From: Punica granatum
Lineage: Eukaryota; Streptophyta; Magnoliopsida; Myrtales; Lythraceae
Length of the DNA stretch: 64,000 bases
Direction of reading: 5' to 3'
Assembly: GCF_007655135.1 (NCBI RefSeq)
Contig: NC_045129.1
Coordinates: 9,052,001-9,116,000 of the forward strand
In this document: piece after piece, positions 1 through 12,444 of the stretch
How positions within the stretch are numbered: the first letter of the stretch is position 1
How the letters are laid out: the number at the start of each line of letters is the position of its first letter
Made by a program: the position numbers and the translations under genes
The notes under the pieces: generated by a model
What the model saw: only the letters and a program-made list of their open reading frames with translations
Told to the model about the DNA's origin: nothing
Databases searched by the model: none

Positions 1-522
1 GAGGTTACCGATGCCCCGGAGGTGATGATGAATAGTTACCATGATCATCAGAGACTGTATGATCCCAAGATGATCCCACTGGTTAGTCCTGAGGATTACC
101 AGTGCCCCATCAATTATGGCTTCTCCTACACTTTGCAAGACCGAATTTGCAGGAACTCTTCCATGGATGTTGTCGGAATCCCACCAGCGATAGATAGCTC
201 TACAAGTGAGGATTGTTCTCGAATTTCAGGCATTGACGGTGGTATGGATAAGGAAGCTCTGGAATCATTCCTAGGACACAGAAACACCTACTTCCCTCAC
301 CAGCCAACAAGTGAGGTGACGGTTTATGGCGACCCAGGACTCAAGTACGATGAGTTCACAAGTCTCTATTGGCCAATTGACTTGGACAACAACATAGTCG
401 TTGACGTGAGTTCTAGAACTTGTAATCCTCCAACACTTTCATACCAAGAAGTCGGTCTACAGGATGAGTCGGTCCAATCGATCTTATTAGAAGATCCCAG
501 GCGCTACTTCGGCCTGCAATAA
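1..522 (+). CDS. 3' end of an unrecognised protein-coding gene (partial)
   Basis: An open frame enters from the left edge of the window and runs 173 codons to a TAA at 520-522. The first in-frame ATGs are at 25 and 28, but the frame is open upstream of them, so this is probably the last exon of a gene starting outside the window. The product is acidic, with many Asp, Glu, Ser and Tyr, no membrane segment and no obvious catalytic motif; it ends in RRYFGLQ. Such a tail is compatible with the C-terminal part of a plant transcription factor (NAC- or MYB-like), but I see no diagnostic domain and give no function. The AT-rich sequence after the stop (523-600) could be the 3' UTR. Confidence 0.6.
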   Translation, partial: EVTDAPEVMMNSYHDHQRLYDPKMIPLVSPEDYQCPINYGFSYTLQDRICRNSSMDVVGIPPAIDSSTSEDCSRISGIDGGMDKEALESFLGHRNTYFPHQPTSEVTVYGDPGLKYDEFTSLYWPIDLDNNIVVDVSSRTCNPPTLSYQEVGLQDESVQSILLEDPRRYFGLQ

Positions 523-1580
523 AAACGGTTTATTAGTAATATAAAGTCAAGCTCATACTGGAAATTCTTGTTTTCTTTCTTCGCCATTTATTTATAGATT
601 TGGAGGGACACACCATTCGTTTTGCATCGATCAGTGGTTAACTCGAGTTTGTGGCTTATGAGTTTTTTTATTAGTACATGCTCATCATCTAAAAGCGCTT
701 TGTTATCCAATTATATATAGTTAAACACAGGTCACGTTAGATTTGTTTCATACGAATACTAAAGACCTCCTTATCAATTTCACTTGTTACGCTTACCAGA
801 ACTTATTCAGTAATTCAAAACTCGTCACAGACGGAATTTATTGTACGTGTATAAATTCCTCAGTAGACAGCGGTGGAAACTCGTTTAGGGAATGACACTT
901 TATGCTTTGCCTCACTTGGAGAAGTCGACATGTAAAATAGAACTTCGATTGAGGATACATTGGTGGAAGAATCTTTCCCAGATTCCACGTTGTGAATTGG
1001 CCTCCATTAAAAGGGCTGGGGCCACTAGAAATTACGGGGAAAGGTTAACATAGAGAGGAAGAAAGAATGTGTAGGGTTGACATTTCTTGTCACAACACAA
1101 CTTGCCCCGCTTCCAAATAAAAAGGCTGAGATTTCTAACCACGTGGTGTCTGACCGCATCGTGTCTAATCACGAAACGTGATATAATATTGACTGTAAAA
1201 TTACGTTGTCAGTGAATAGATTTTACCTACAATAAATAAGTTCAAACCCATACTAAAACCACTTAATAATCATAGGACCCTAATTTGGATACGTATTTAA
1301 TTTCATGCAAATTCAATAGAAGACTGAAGATAGCTCGTTGACACAAAAAAAAAAAAAAAAAAAGTCGAGAGGTGTGATCTCAAGATAGAAGCAGCTGGGT
1401 ATATCCTTATTCTTATCTCTGTGTCTTGTATTATTCGGCAGCATAGAATTCAGGAGACAGCAGACCAATAATTAGCAGAGCTTTTCCCAAGCAACTCCAA
1501 GTAGAATGATTAAAAAAGCTGTCCCATTTTTCGGGTTTCCTCAACATACAATTGTCGGATAAACTTCGCAGATAGTAACA
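523..1580. other. Intergenic, no gene seen
   Basis: AT-rich sequence after the partial gene, with no open frame of note. A run of about 20 A lies at 1345-1363. The first part may include the 3' UTR of the gene ending at 522. Confidence 0.6.
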
Positions 1581-1745
1581 GTTTTAAGTGATTCGACGCT
1601 TATTTCGATAAACAATATTTCGGATTGAGTTTTGCGAATTAAGAAAATTCATGATTTGAATAGTTTTATTCTTTAATGAGCCGACTTGATTAAAATTGAA
1701 ATAGTCTATCGAGTTTCAGAGTACCAGAGTTCGCACCGAAAACTT
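1581..1745 (+). repeat. SINE family A, copy 1 (diverged)
   Basis: Begins with the head shared by all copies (AAGTGATTCGACGCTTATTT) and keeps the downstream blocks around 'ctttaatgagccgactt' and 'tcgagtttcagagtaccag'. The family looks tRNA-derived because other copies hold a box-B-like GGTTCRAGTC. This copy is clearly decayed. Confidence 0.5.
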
Positions 1746-3090
1746 TGCAGGTAGTAAAATAGCTCACTCTCATATCTCGAAGTACTTTTCCGTTGGAGAT
1801 AAAAATGATAGGTTGGCATGGTATTACCAATAGAATTTATGGAGCGCCTTGCGATAAAATTGGATATACAAACTTATGAGATACATCCATCAGCCCGAGT
1901 TGACTCCGGAGGAAGTCACGCCATCATCGGAACAGAAAAATTAAAATCGAGTACCAAACGAATTTCACCATTTATCGAACTTTAGACTGAACCACGAAGT
2001 TAGGCCCAACATCACCTTCAGCTTCAGAATGGCCCATGAGGCCGAGAAAGAATGGGCCCATGGATCGAGAAGTCCAAGTGCTTACACGGTGGCCTGGGGC
2101 CCAAGTTGAATCAAATCCTTTTCACTACTTCTGTATTTGGTCCAAGTAGGCCCAAAAGCCCATTATAAAATCCAAAAGGAGCTAAAATTTCTGCTCTTCA
2201 GAAAAAAAAAATGTTAAATGTAAACGGGAAACTTGTTTTAACTTACAAAGAAGAAGGAAAACGAATCCCAAATTTGGGGAAAAATAGATCTGTATTCCGA
2301 AAATGGTGTTTGGCCGGCTATTGAGACCTGCAAAGGCCACTTCATGATATGGAAGACTCAAGAAAATGACTCAATAATGTAATCAAAATGCGAATAGCAT
2401 GGCGACAAACCGGACTCAATCCACTCGAAATAGGCTCAATCATGAGAGGTTGGACACTTAAAGCTTCAAATCCCTTATTACTGGAGTGTAGATGTATAGC
2501 TTAGATTAGCTGGGTCTGCTCGAAGCGAAATAAATAATTAGATAGAGTCACAAGTTTTTTAAAAGTTAATTTTTTAGAGCAGATGATGTTTGTGATTTAT
2601 CTTAAACTTTCACATATAGAGCATTCTCTCACCAAAATTCTCACGCCGGGGCTCAGCCACAACACCCAACCTCCACACCACGAGGATTCAACTTACTACT
2701 TCACAATTCAGAAAGCAATGCAATTTAAATCTTCCTTTTTTTTTTTGAATAAATGGCAAAAATTTATATATATTTTCAATTGCTTTGGTACTAAAGAAAG
2801 GCTTCAAAAAATGTATATTACACATAAATTGATCACCTTTATCGTGGTTAATCAATTCCTTAACCCTAATATTGGACGGAAAAAATAACCTAAATATATT
2901 TTTGAACGACCTTGGTGGAATTTCATCTTTATCACTCTCCGCCCGACATCAGAGCTTTTCTTCCTGGAGACCTTTGTTGGGCTGCCTTGCCCCAATTTTA
3001 TTCTATTAAGTTTATTTTGATTTTTGTTCTGTTTTTTCTTTCTTTTAGTTTTTGTCCCGTTAATTTTTTTTCAAAAAGTAATTACTAATG
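1746..3090. other. Intergenic, no gene seen
   Basis: No supported gene. A 101-codon frame at 2583-2888 has low-complexity composition and no homology I recognise. The sequence around 2000-2170 is slightly GC-richer but shows no coding structure. Confidence 0.55.
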
Positions 3091-3246
3091 TAGGTTAATT
3101 TAAGTGATTCGACGCTTGTTTCCCTTGAATAAGGTCTCGAGTTTGAAACTTATGAAAGAAGAAAATTCGCGCTTAGAGAGTTTTAGCTCTTAATGAATTG
3201 ACTTAGGTCGAATTAGATTAGTTGAGATTTATTAAATTTCCAAATA
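3091..3246 (+). repeat. SINE family A, copy 2
   Basis: Good copy of the family: head AAGTGATTCGACGCTTGTTT, box-B-like region near 3132 (GGTCTCGAGTTTGAAACTTA), then blocks 'ttaatgaattgacttaggtc' and 'ttagattagttgagattta', ending near 'ccaaatatcatcg'. Confidence 0.6.
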
Positions 3247-5710
3247 TCATCGTATTAAAAAAAAATTGTCGGTTATTTGTGGGAAAATCAGGAAAAGTAT
3301 CTCCTATCGTTGCCTTTTTACTCTGTTGTGTCGATCATTGGAGTTTGGTTCATGAGGCTAGTTCATGTCTGCCACTCATATTCCAATTTCCGCGGGAAAC
3401 GATAAGAATAATGACATTGTTGAACATTTCTTTGAATAAGAATAACAACAGTGATCGAAAAGCAGAACTTGGAACAATCGTATGACTTTTCAGTGAGGAC
3501 ATTACTAGTATTTCAGTGCAATATTCTTCTTTTTACGCGATACGGCCTCTTTAGTCTGTCAGTCTCGTATGTATTAAACATGATGCAATACAGTACGTAC
3601 TCACCGACCCGACATATAATTCCAAGATCATCATCGCGAACAAGAGAAAAGGCGCCTTCTTTTTTTTTTTCCCGGGACAAATGAATGATGAAGTGACAAC
3701 AGAGACAAACTTGGTTGCATGGGCTGAAAATGTGCAGCGGGATACCGGGGATATTCAGACCCTTTCGGGAGCAAAAAGAGAAAATTAAAAGGGTCTTTTC
3801 TTTGAAAGTGGGGCAGCCCTTGCAAAGGGCATCCCTTTAATTAAAAAGGCCATATGATTTAGGGTTCAAATTGGGACAATATATGGCCTAGCTTTTGTAC
3901 TAAAGTTCATCTGCAAACTCTCTTTGTGAAACAGCAATTGATTATTTTAGGGCAAATGAACTGGAAACTTTAACTAGAATTTCCCCCCGTTATTGGTCGG
4001 AAACGGAAAACACATATATCCCTATCACTGTCGGGAGCTTTGATCTATCAAGTTCAATTTAGTAAAGGTGCATCACATATTAACTTGCCCCTAGATTTGG
4101 GCGGTTATTTCGGTTCAATTACTTAAGTTTCGCTAGTAAATTACTGTCACATCGATCCGTTATTTATGTGGGTTACAAGTGCTATTCAGAAAAAACTAAA
4201 AGAGAAAAAAAAATGGAAATATGAACAATTGATATTGTGCCTCTTGAGATATGAAAACACTCCGTTTTATTTTCATCATCATACTGAATTCTCTCATCAC
4301 TGCGGAGTGGAATTCACCCATATAAATTGAATCCTTAACCTCTTAATAGGGCCAATACAACTACAATGAATCCCCATTTCTCGAACTTGTATATCTTAAT
4401 GTGTACACTTCCTTACATTTTTTTAATTTTGCGACGTATGTTTTGTCCTTGCAAAACCTAATGCTGGTTCCGACTACCTATTAATTATGTCTCCATGGCA
4501 TTCCTCGCAACCCCTTAACGAATGATTGCATTTTCAGCTAAAATTGGTTCTCGTAATACATATATAATACATACACTAAATAATAAGCAGTCTGTCGTCT
4601 ATCGAGACGATATATAAGAATATGATATTATACGATTTACATGGTCTAATTTGACTAATAAAATATAAAGTATACACTCCGATGCTAGTCCAACCCCGAT
4701 TGCTTTAGGCCAATCGAGAGAGGACGATATTTTAGGTCGAGATCAACTAATATAGGCGAAGTCGTGGACTTAATTTCTATATTACGTGCAACATGGTCAA
4801 CTAAGTTGAAAATACATGCTTTGCCTGACATTCCTCCCGAGTACAAGAACCCGAAAGAGACTTTTTAAAAGGACAGAATTTTTGAGCAAAAAAATTCTTT
4901 CACCCCAAAGAAAAAAAGGACAAAAGTTTTTCAACCACGGCATCAGTATGGCCTCCCAGAACCCAAACAAACGTCAAAAATTTTAGTGATCTTGGACACT
5001 CCATTTAGTAGTCTTTAAATTACCAATGTAAAAGTATAATATTGGGGGTTAAATGTTTTCCGGTTCCGGCAGGCGGGCCATCCGTCACTTTTTCATGTCG
5101 GATCATTTCACATGTGAGAGAGTAAAGGACGGCGATCGGTTTGGGTAGTTTGTTGAACAAAAGATGATATACGTAGTAAAGAGTAATATATGTCAGAAAA
5201 TGTTGTTCAACGTCTGACAATGGTATATAGAATGGCTTGAATAACCCTCTTTTTTTTTTTTGGGTGAATTGGCTTGAATAAATTGTTGGACAAATACGAA
5301 ATTCAGGAAAGAGTACATACATTGGGTCAACCATTGCTGCCCTTTGGTCGAATGCCAAATTTTAGTTTGCCCCTCATAAAATATTTCAGTCGGCAGAAGG
5401 GATATGACTCTGTCGACTGCCCAGAATTTCTTTACTTTACCTACCATCCATAATATAATATTCATACATATAAATGAAAAAGCGAAAAAGAAAGATCTCA
5501 CTGGAACATAATAAAGGCTGTTTCTATGTAATTTTATTAATTAACCTGAACCACTATTTTCCCCTTGACTTGAAAATTTTCTCTTCGTGGCGTAATCCTA
5601 GGTAATAAAAGTTCATAAACGATCACGAGATTATGATTCATTGGCTAATTGCGATTTCATTAGATGAATTTTACTTGCTGTATAATAGTCTAAAATTCAC
5701 TTATTCAAAG
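3247..5710. other. Intergenic, no gene seen
   Basis: AT-rich, with short homopolymers (T10 near 3661, T11 near 5250). The small open frames here overlap one another on both strands and have no recognisable domain. Confidence 0.55.
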
Positions 5711-5855
5711 AGAGTGTAACCGAATGGTGCACGTCCTCCCCTGATATAATCAAAAAGTTTCAGGTTCGATATTTGTGGTAGGACTACCCGTGACCCTTTA
5801 TTATTTATTAAGATTTTTATTTCATTGTGCCCATAGCTCTCCTTTGTAATAAAAA
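5711..5855 (+). repeat. SINE family B, copy 1
   Basis: The segment from 'gagtgtaaccgaatggtgca' through the box-B-like CAGGTTCGATATTTGTGGTA to 'catagctctcctttg' is matched in reverse complement at 15840-15972, where 'tttgtgggactacc', 'cctttattagttattaaggatt' and 'ctctttcatt' recur in the same order. This is a second short tRNA-like dispersed repeat, distinct from family A. Confidence 0.5.
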
Positions 5856-7701
5856 AAAAAAACCAAAACCAACTCGTGAATAGGAGCAAGTCAATGACAA
5901 AATTAATCTCAATTAATAGGTTGATAATGCATGTGATCTTCGTACAAATATCTTTGAAAAATTCTCTATTCGTTTATTTATATATGTTTATGACAATAAA
6001 CCTATATATTCAACCAAGAAAAAAGATAAATTATATTAACTGTAGGTCCTCGATCGTAAATACGCTAGCAGAAGTCAATAATCCATTCCTATAATAATCT
6101 GACTTAGAGGGATTTACCGCCTTGGTATCCTCAAGGTTCTCTCATGTTGAAAATGTTTCTTCTTCTTTTTTTTTCTGTTTTTTTTGGTGGAATGTTGAAA
6201 ATGTATTTGGATGGGTCATATATATAGGATCGGAAATTCTAAACAATATAACTTTATAGCGATATGTACGGACACAGTTCCTCATATCACATGGTAAAAT
6301 ATGATAAGATAATTTAAGAAAATCTCTCTAAACTCTATTAAAAGTTACCTCTCGGATATATCCCGCGAACATCCTATGAGAAATCACAAACCCGTTATCA
6401 CTTTGTCTAGTGTGTATTTTTCGGTACGTCCTTTAGTGCGTATTTTTCTATCTTAGGAGCGCGGCGACGGGTAGACCCAACACATACTTTGATTTGAGCA
6501 TTAACCAAGACCGCCCACCATTGTCTCCATCAAAGAGAACATCAGCCAAAGGGAGCACATACCTATAGGTTGCCTGCAATTAATTTAAATTTGAGTCGTT
6601 GTTTCTGATCTTCACAAAGCAAAAATAATAAACTAAAGAAACATTCAAAACACGCGCGCAAATGTTCTATGTTCCCTCTGGTGTGCCTCCTCATGTGAAT
6701 CCCACATGACACCCATACCACTCGATCCCAATTTGTCTTCTCTCTTCCTTCAATGCACAACACGTCGAATTAATTGGATGATCTTTCGTTTTCGAAAAAT
6801 CTCCAATGATAAAGATGTTAGATATATAGAAATTATATCATATTAGATGCATGATTTATTATTATATCTCGATAAGTTTTGGTCTACTAGTCTTAATAAA
6901 GAAGATTACCTATGCAGTCAGTCAATGCAATATATATGTATTCTTTTCTGCTAACCCTAGAATCAGCTGATTCATTCCGATCGTAAAAATTACTGAAATT
7001 CGATACAATAATCATAGCTATATATAGTTTCTTTATTTAGTGTGTTAGACCAAATGATATATGAATGGTCTATACATTAGAATATGATTTTAGGAGGAGG
7101 GGAAAAAAAACAACTAACTGGATGTTTCAAACTCATCTGCATGGATTGACAAAAATAAAAATCATTTGCATGCGACGTGTATAACAACTACCAAATAAAG
7201 AAAATTTTCTTCCTTTTTTGTTTTGTTTAGTTATCAATTATAAACTATCAAATGAATAAACATTCCTTCCACCGAAAAAAAATAAGTAAGCATTCCTTCT
7301 TTTGTTGCGAATAATTTATCTATATATACACTACATAAAAATAATGTAACTAAATATAACCGGTTTTGGGATATTCTCTTCCATATCTCTTGATCTTCTC
7401 CGCCGCCCAGAATCTGAGATATGCTAAAACTAATAACAAATTTTTTAAAAAAATTAAATTTATAATATATATATCGTTTTAGCATATATATATATTGTTT
7501 GTTTGGAACACCAATAACTAATTATATGATCACAAAATATTAAAAAGGGTTGTGAATATGAGGAGAGCAACTGCGCCCGATATCTCTGGCACATGCTCTC
7601 AGTCAAAGAGAACATGAAAAGGAAATCAAAAGATTCAAAACAATATACTCCGATATAATTAATTAGCGTATTAAAAATTAATACTTTAATTATTCACTAA
7701 A
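5856..7701. other. Intergenic, no gene seen
   Basis: AT-rich sequence without coding structure. TA tracts occur around 7455-7497. Confidence 0.55.
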
Positions 7702-7851
7702 TACTTGTTTGGATCGCGAGTTAAAAAGAAATTATAAGGATAGGTTATGTAAGATTACTATATAAATTTATATAATAACCCTTGGTTGGATTATGAGGGT
7801 TATTACACGAATTTCTACCATAAACCTCCGTACCCGCGATCGAAACAAGTT
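7702..7851. mobile_element. Small MITE with about 20-bp terminal inverted repeats
   Basis: The left end ACTTGTTTGGATCGCGAGT is mirrored at the right end by ACCCGCGATCGAAACAAGT, giving near-perfect 18-19 bp inverted repeats about 150 bp apart. The inside is AT-rich and non-coding. The size and structure fit a non-autonomous DNA transposon. I could not define a clean target-site duplication, so the superfamily is open. Confidence 0.6.
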
Positions 7852-8455
7852 GTAAGACAGATGTTTTAGAACCCACCCTGACGGTCCTCAAGTTCTCGAC
7901 AAGAGTATAAATTATCCGATCCCTTATTCAATCATGGTGCAAAAGGATATCTCGTTATAAATAGGCCAATAAAAATGAGTTACTACTTAGGCTAGGTAAC
8001 GACCATGTTGTCTTGCCATTCCAAGGTAGCCTCAAGCAATGGGTTACAATCGCGCTGCCATAGGATCGCCTGGGGCGATACATCCCTTTCATCACCGAAA
8101 GGATTGCTTGGGGTAGCATGTTATCCTCGAGATTATTATATCCTCCCAAAGCATGAAAATCCTCCTTAGAATCATATAATTGCCGGTAGCTAGTGTATAT
8201 AATATCAAGGATATCGAAAGAAAAACGACAATTTTTATATTTTCAAGTGTTAGGAAGAACTTAGGTGTATCTCATCATTAATGGGTGTACATATGTTGGT
8301 TATTTAATACACCCTTCAGGATATTATACTAATATTATTCCACCTACTAATCAAACAATATATAAGAAAAATAATTAATCATTTCTCGGAGATGATACTG
8401 CATCGTGTGGTGTTTGCCAATTACTATTATTTGCCGCATACTGTTGCGAAAATTT

Positions 8456-8457
<2 letters not shown>

Positions 8458-8484
<27 letters not shown>
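8458..8484. repeat. (AAT)n microsatellite
   Basis: About nine AAT units directly beside the left end of the palindromic element at 8486. A shorter AAT run also follows its right end (9147-9157), so the element probably inserted into an AAT tract. Confidence 0.8.
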
Positions 8485-8485
<1 letters not shown>

Positions 8486-8487
<2 letters not shown>

Positions 8488-9145
8488 GGTTATTAGCCCA
8501 AAAAAGCATGACATTTACGATTTTTTCTGATTCTAGCATGACCTTTCGAAAATTGTCCAGAAAAGCACGATCTTTCATTTTAGTCTCAAATCTAGCACGA
8601 TGTTAAATTTCCCGTCAATTTTAACAGTGATGTCACATGTCGCCACCTTATTGGATGAGTGAATCCCACTTATTTTTATTTAATAAAAAATTTTGAAAAT
8701 AAAATAAAAAACAGAGAGAAGGGTCGGCTAAGGCCCGAAGGAAGAGGGGGTTGGCTGTGGTGGCCTCAATTGCGGCCGCCACCGCCCCAGACGAGGTCGG
8801 CAATGATAGCAAGGGTCGCCGCCAACCCCGATTGGGGCAGTGGTAGCCACAATTGAGGCCACCACCGCCGACCCCCTCCTCTTTCAGGTCTGAGCTCGTC
8901 AGTCGACCCTCTTTCTTTTTTCTTTTTTTAATTTCATAAAATTTTCAATTAAATAAAAATAAGTGTGACCCACTCACTCAATAACGTGACGACATCTGGC
9001 ATTACTGTTTAAATTGACGAAAAATTTAACGTCATGTTAAATTTGAGACTAAAATGAAATGTCGTGCTTTTCTAGGCAATTTTCAAAATATCGTGCTAGA
9101 ATAAAAAAAAAGTGCAAATGTTGTGCTTTTTTTTGCTATTAATCT
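8486..9145. mobile_element. Palindromic (fold-back) DNA element, about 660 bp
   Basis: Almost the whole segment is one imperfect palindrome. Left-arm blocks (TTATTAGCCCAAAAAAGCAT, 'ttttagtctcaaat', 'agtgaatcccacttattttt') return in reverse complement in the right arm ('aaaaataagtgtgacccact', 'atttgagactaaaa', 'gctttttttttgctattaat'). The centre (8740-8880) is GC-rich and itself palindromic. There is no coding capacity. Structure fits a fold-back element or a non-autonomous Mutator-like element with very long inverted repeats. The flanking AAT repeats hide any target duplication. Confidence 0.75.
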
Positions 9146-9227
9146 TAATAATAATAAAGGAGGCTCTTTTAATAATTAATTGTAAATTATGAGATAAAAG
9201 GTGCTTTTTAACACAAATAAGGTTGGC

Positions 9228-9481
9228 GTGGTGATACCACTGAGGTGTAGCTCAGTTGGTAACATGCTAGTGATTCAAACACTAGTTCGAGGATTCAAGT
9301 CTCCTTGGAGACTTATTAGCAAATAAGGGGGAAGGTCACCATATTTGTTGTCGAATCCGCCTGCAATAGTAGTAATCCCGCTATAATCGGACATTCTGCG
9401 GTGGGATTTAGTCCCATATGATTACGCCATGTAGGGGTTGCTATGCTAGTTGCCCCCAACCCCTTTAACCTATCAAAAAAG
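9228..9481 (+). repeat. tRNA-derived SINE-like repeat
   Basis: The head (9241-9303) reads like a decayed tRNA gene, with a box A (TAGCTCAGTTGGT, 9248-9260) and a box-B-like region (TTCGAGGATTCAAGTC, 9286-9301) at the right spacing. The downstream body is tRNA-unrelated and ends in a short A run at 9475-9480. It cannot form a proper tRNA cloverleaf, so a SINE is more likely than a functional tRNA gene. Confidence 0.6.
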
Positions 9482-9610
9482 GGGGCTGATGTGATAGTTA
9501 AAGGGCGTGACCCATGGGGAAGATCGAGTGGTTAGAGTGACTTGGTAGGAATAGGATTTTCTGCCCAGATGTTATTGCTATTGTGTTTTATTTTCACTGT
9601 ATACCATGAT

Positions 9611-9773
9611 ATTCAGAAGTCCAATTGGATTTCGACTAATTTAGTCGAGTCGGATCGACTCACTAAGGGATAAAGCTCTTCCAGCGTAGATTTTCTCCAT
9701 TCACAAGACTCGAACTCATGACTTTACTTAAAGGAAACAAACGTCGAACCGTTTGAACCAACTCATGTTGGTG
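9611..9773 (-). repeat. SINE family A, copy 3 (reverse)
   Basis: Reverse complement of the family. Landmarks are 'attcagaagtccaattgga', 'tcactaagggataaagctct', 'caagactcgaactcatgac' (box-B region) and 'cgtcgaaccgtttgaaccaa' (head). Confidence 0.65.
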
Positions 9774-9974
9774 CTACTATGTTTTATTTATTATTAATAT
9801 AAAATGAAGTCTTCTTACTTATAAAAAAGATCATTCCAGAGACCATGCAGGAGAATATTTTCTCTTAGAGCATCGGACACCCTCATTATAAAAATAATTA
9901 AATAATAAAATGTACTTTTAATGAATTTCTTTTATTTCATCCTTTTTCGAGTCTTGTATTAAAAGAGATTATAG

Positions 9975-10267
9975 TTTTTTTTTTGGTGAATTAGGGGCCG
10001 AAGTCCAATTGCATTAAAAGAAATAATCAAGTAATACAATAGCGAGGCATGGTGCTCCTACAAGATCACAAAATAATAATGAATCGAGTCCAAACGAGCA
10101 AATACCCAGTAACGAGTCCCAGTACGAAACGTCAATGCATAGTCTGCTAGTCAATCCGCACATCTGTTCCCCTCTCGGTAGACATGGTTCACAGCCACCA
10201 TCCAACTCCATTCCATCAAACTACGAATATCCTTCACTAAAGCCTCATTCCAACCCACATGCTCCAC
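9975..10267 (-). mobile_element. 5'-truncated LINE insertion with 14-bp target-site duplication
   Basis: On the minus strand this is the end of a plant L1-type ORF2. It encodes part of the RNase H-like C-terminal domain (a peptide like NHVYREGNRCAD, then ALTFRTGTRYWVFAR) with an internal stop and frameshifts, a short 3' tail and a poly(A) (seen as T10 at 9975-9984). It is flanked by a perfect 14-bp direct repeat, AAAAGAGATTATAG, at 9961-9974 and 10268-10281. That is the hallmark of target-primed reverse transcription; the insert is about 293 bp. Confidence 0.85.
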
Positions 10268-10281
10268 AAAAGAGATTATAG

Positions 10282-10990
10282 TTTCAAAGCCAGCCGAGCT
10301 CGATTTATTTTACCCATTTCCATTTTTCAATATAGCATATTTTCCCTTAATTTGTTTCTTTATTTTTCAAGAATGGAATTCTCAAAAAATGATTCAGCTA
10401 TTACCCAGAAAAAAAAAACGATTCAGCTAGTTTTTAAGAATTCTTCCGATCAATGAGCTATTTTAAACAATTATATATATGTAACGCAGAAATATTTTAA
10501 ATGGTATTTTTTCACGACGAATGTAACAAAAAATGATTGATTTCTTTCATTATTTAAATACATAACATGTTATTCGTGCTTATAAACTCATTTTTTTTAT
10601 TTGGTAATTTCATTGGTACTATATGATGCTTCTTTTTTCTTTTTCTTTTTCTCTCCGGTAAGGTGGTATTATATAATACTTCGTTAGGGATAGGATCACT
10701 AAAAAGTTATCATAGAGGCAGTTTTCCTTATCAAAATCTACCTTTAATTATTTCTATGTGTGCCAATATGTTCATGAGTATAGCAAAAAAATAATATAGA
10801 AGAATTTGTCGTAGATGAGGAAATATTTCCAAATTGACAATAAGCATAAGATGAAAGGCCATTGCCATTAGTTTTATCAATGGTGGGTAGCATTTACTGG
10901 CGAAATGATTTCATCCGACAAAACATATGCTTTGGTTTTTTAAAAATGGTAAGGACGTCATTCAATTGAACAAGAAATATATATGCTACC
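10282..10990. other. Intergenic, no gene seen
   Basis: Continues the pre-insertion sequence to the right of the LINE. No coding structure. Confidence 0.55.
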
Positions 10991-11154
10991 AACAAGAGTC
11001 GGTTCAAACGGTTCGGCGCTTATTCCCTTAAGTAAAGTCTCGGGTTCAAGTCTTGTAAATGGTGAAAATTTATGCTATGATAACTTTATCCCTTAATGGG
11101 CTGATTTAGCTCGGCTAGATTAGTCGGGGCCCATTAAATTTCTGAATATCAGGG
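10991..11154 (+). repeat. SINE family A, copy 4
   Basis: One of the best copies: head GTCGGTTCAAACGGTTCGGC, box-B-like GTCTCGGGTTCAAGTCTTGT (11038-11057), body 'cccttaatgggctgatttag', 'tagattagtcggggcccatt', ending at 'tctgaatatcag'. Confidence 0.7.
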
Positions 11155-12435
11155 TTCACATAAAAAAAGTATTATATAATAATATATATACGTTCTTCAT
11201 GCATGCTTTGAAATCATTATATTGTCATTAATGATACATTTTCCGTTTAATATCAAAATATATTCTTAATCTTCAATATGAACATTTCCATATTTTACAA
11301 TGTAATTTTTTTATGAATACTTTTTACAATATGTATATTAATTCGCAATGAGTATTTTCGATTACAAATTGATGATTTGTTACATGATAAGATGTCTCTC
11401 GAATTTGACAAGTTTGTCGACTCATTTTCATCCATTTCAGATCATCATTTTTTCCGTTTCTTCATCTTCTCTCAGAGTGAATCCATTTCTTATTCTTTTT
11501 TGTTCTTTTTTATAATTAATCCATATATTATTCTTGCTTCTTCTGCTACGTCGTCATGCACTTTTTGAATGTGTAATTATATTATACGGTTGTTAATTAA
11601 CCTATATACGAGTACGGCACAAAGAGATATATACAAGAGAGTTGTTATATGAAAATGAAATTAATTAATTAATTAAACATGTATCTTTGACTGCAAGTGT
11701 GTTTCTTCTTTGTACAATATTTAGACCAAGGGACGGTCAACCACAAATTTAGGTGATTAAAGATTTGAATTTGAAACCACAGACATGTAGTGCTGAGAAA
11801 TTGCGTTGTTAATGGTAAACTTTATCATCTATAGTGTAATATTCAAAACTAATTGTAATAATTTCATAAATAGGATAGTCGCACGACACTTAGTCTCACA
11901 TAAATAAATGAGAGGTAATCGTGATGTCATTGAAAAGAAAATGTTAATTTAATTTATAATCGATACAAGGCCCCTATTTCAAGTGACGTACACATGGGGT
12001 CTCCTTTTTTCTATTCTCCACATCTAATAGTCATACTATTGATTGCTATTGCCTTCGTATACACCAAAGCTGTTGGATTATTACTCGAGATCCTGGAAAT
12101 GATTTATGGTCATTAATTAACGTGGAATTGGGGTGGATCTAACGTCTAAGCATATGCTTACCCTATAATATACTCCCGCGCGCTTTTATTATAGGAGATG
12201 ACGCACTAATCATTGTTCAATATATTGCCCTGAGGGGGAACTTCAAGAAATCCTGATTTTTTTTCTAGTTCATTTCCTCCATGCTCCTATAATTCTCTTT
12301 AAAAAAATCAGATAGGTATCTACTTTGTTGATTACCAATTAAAATGATTATTGCATGATATGTGCAAGTACTTAATAATTAGAGTCCCTTGTTCCTATTA
12401 TATATTCAATCAATAACCTACTACAATTTTTATAA
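11155..12435. other. Intergenic, no gene seen
   Basis: AT-rich, no supported gene. A 63-codon frame (11377-11568) is Phe/Ser-rich low complexity. Confidence 0.55.
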
Positions 12436-12444
12436 TTTAATATG

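Noticed and set aside
9241..9310. Functional tRNA gene
   Set aside because: Boxes A and B are present, but the arms do not pair as a tRNA and a SINE-like body with an A tail follows.
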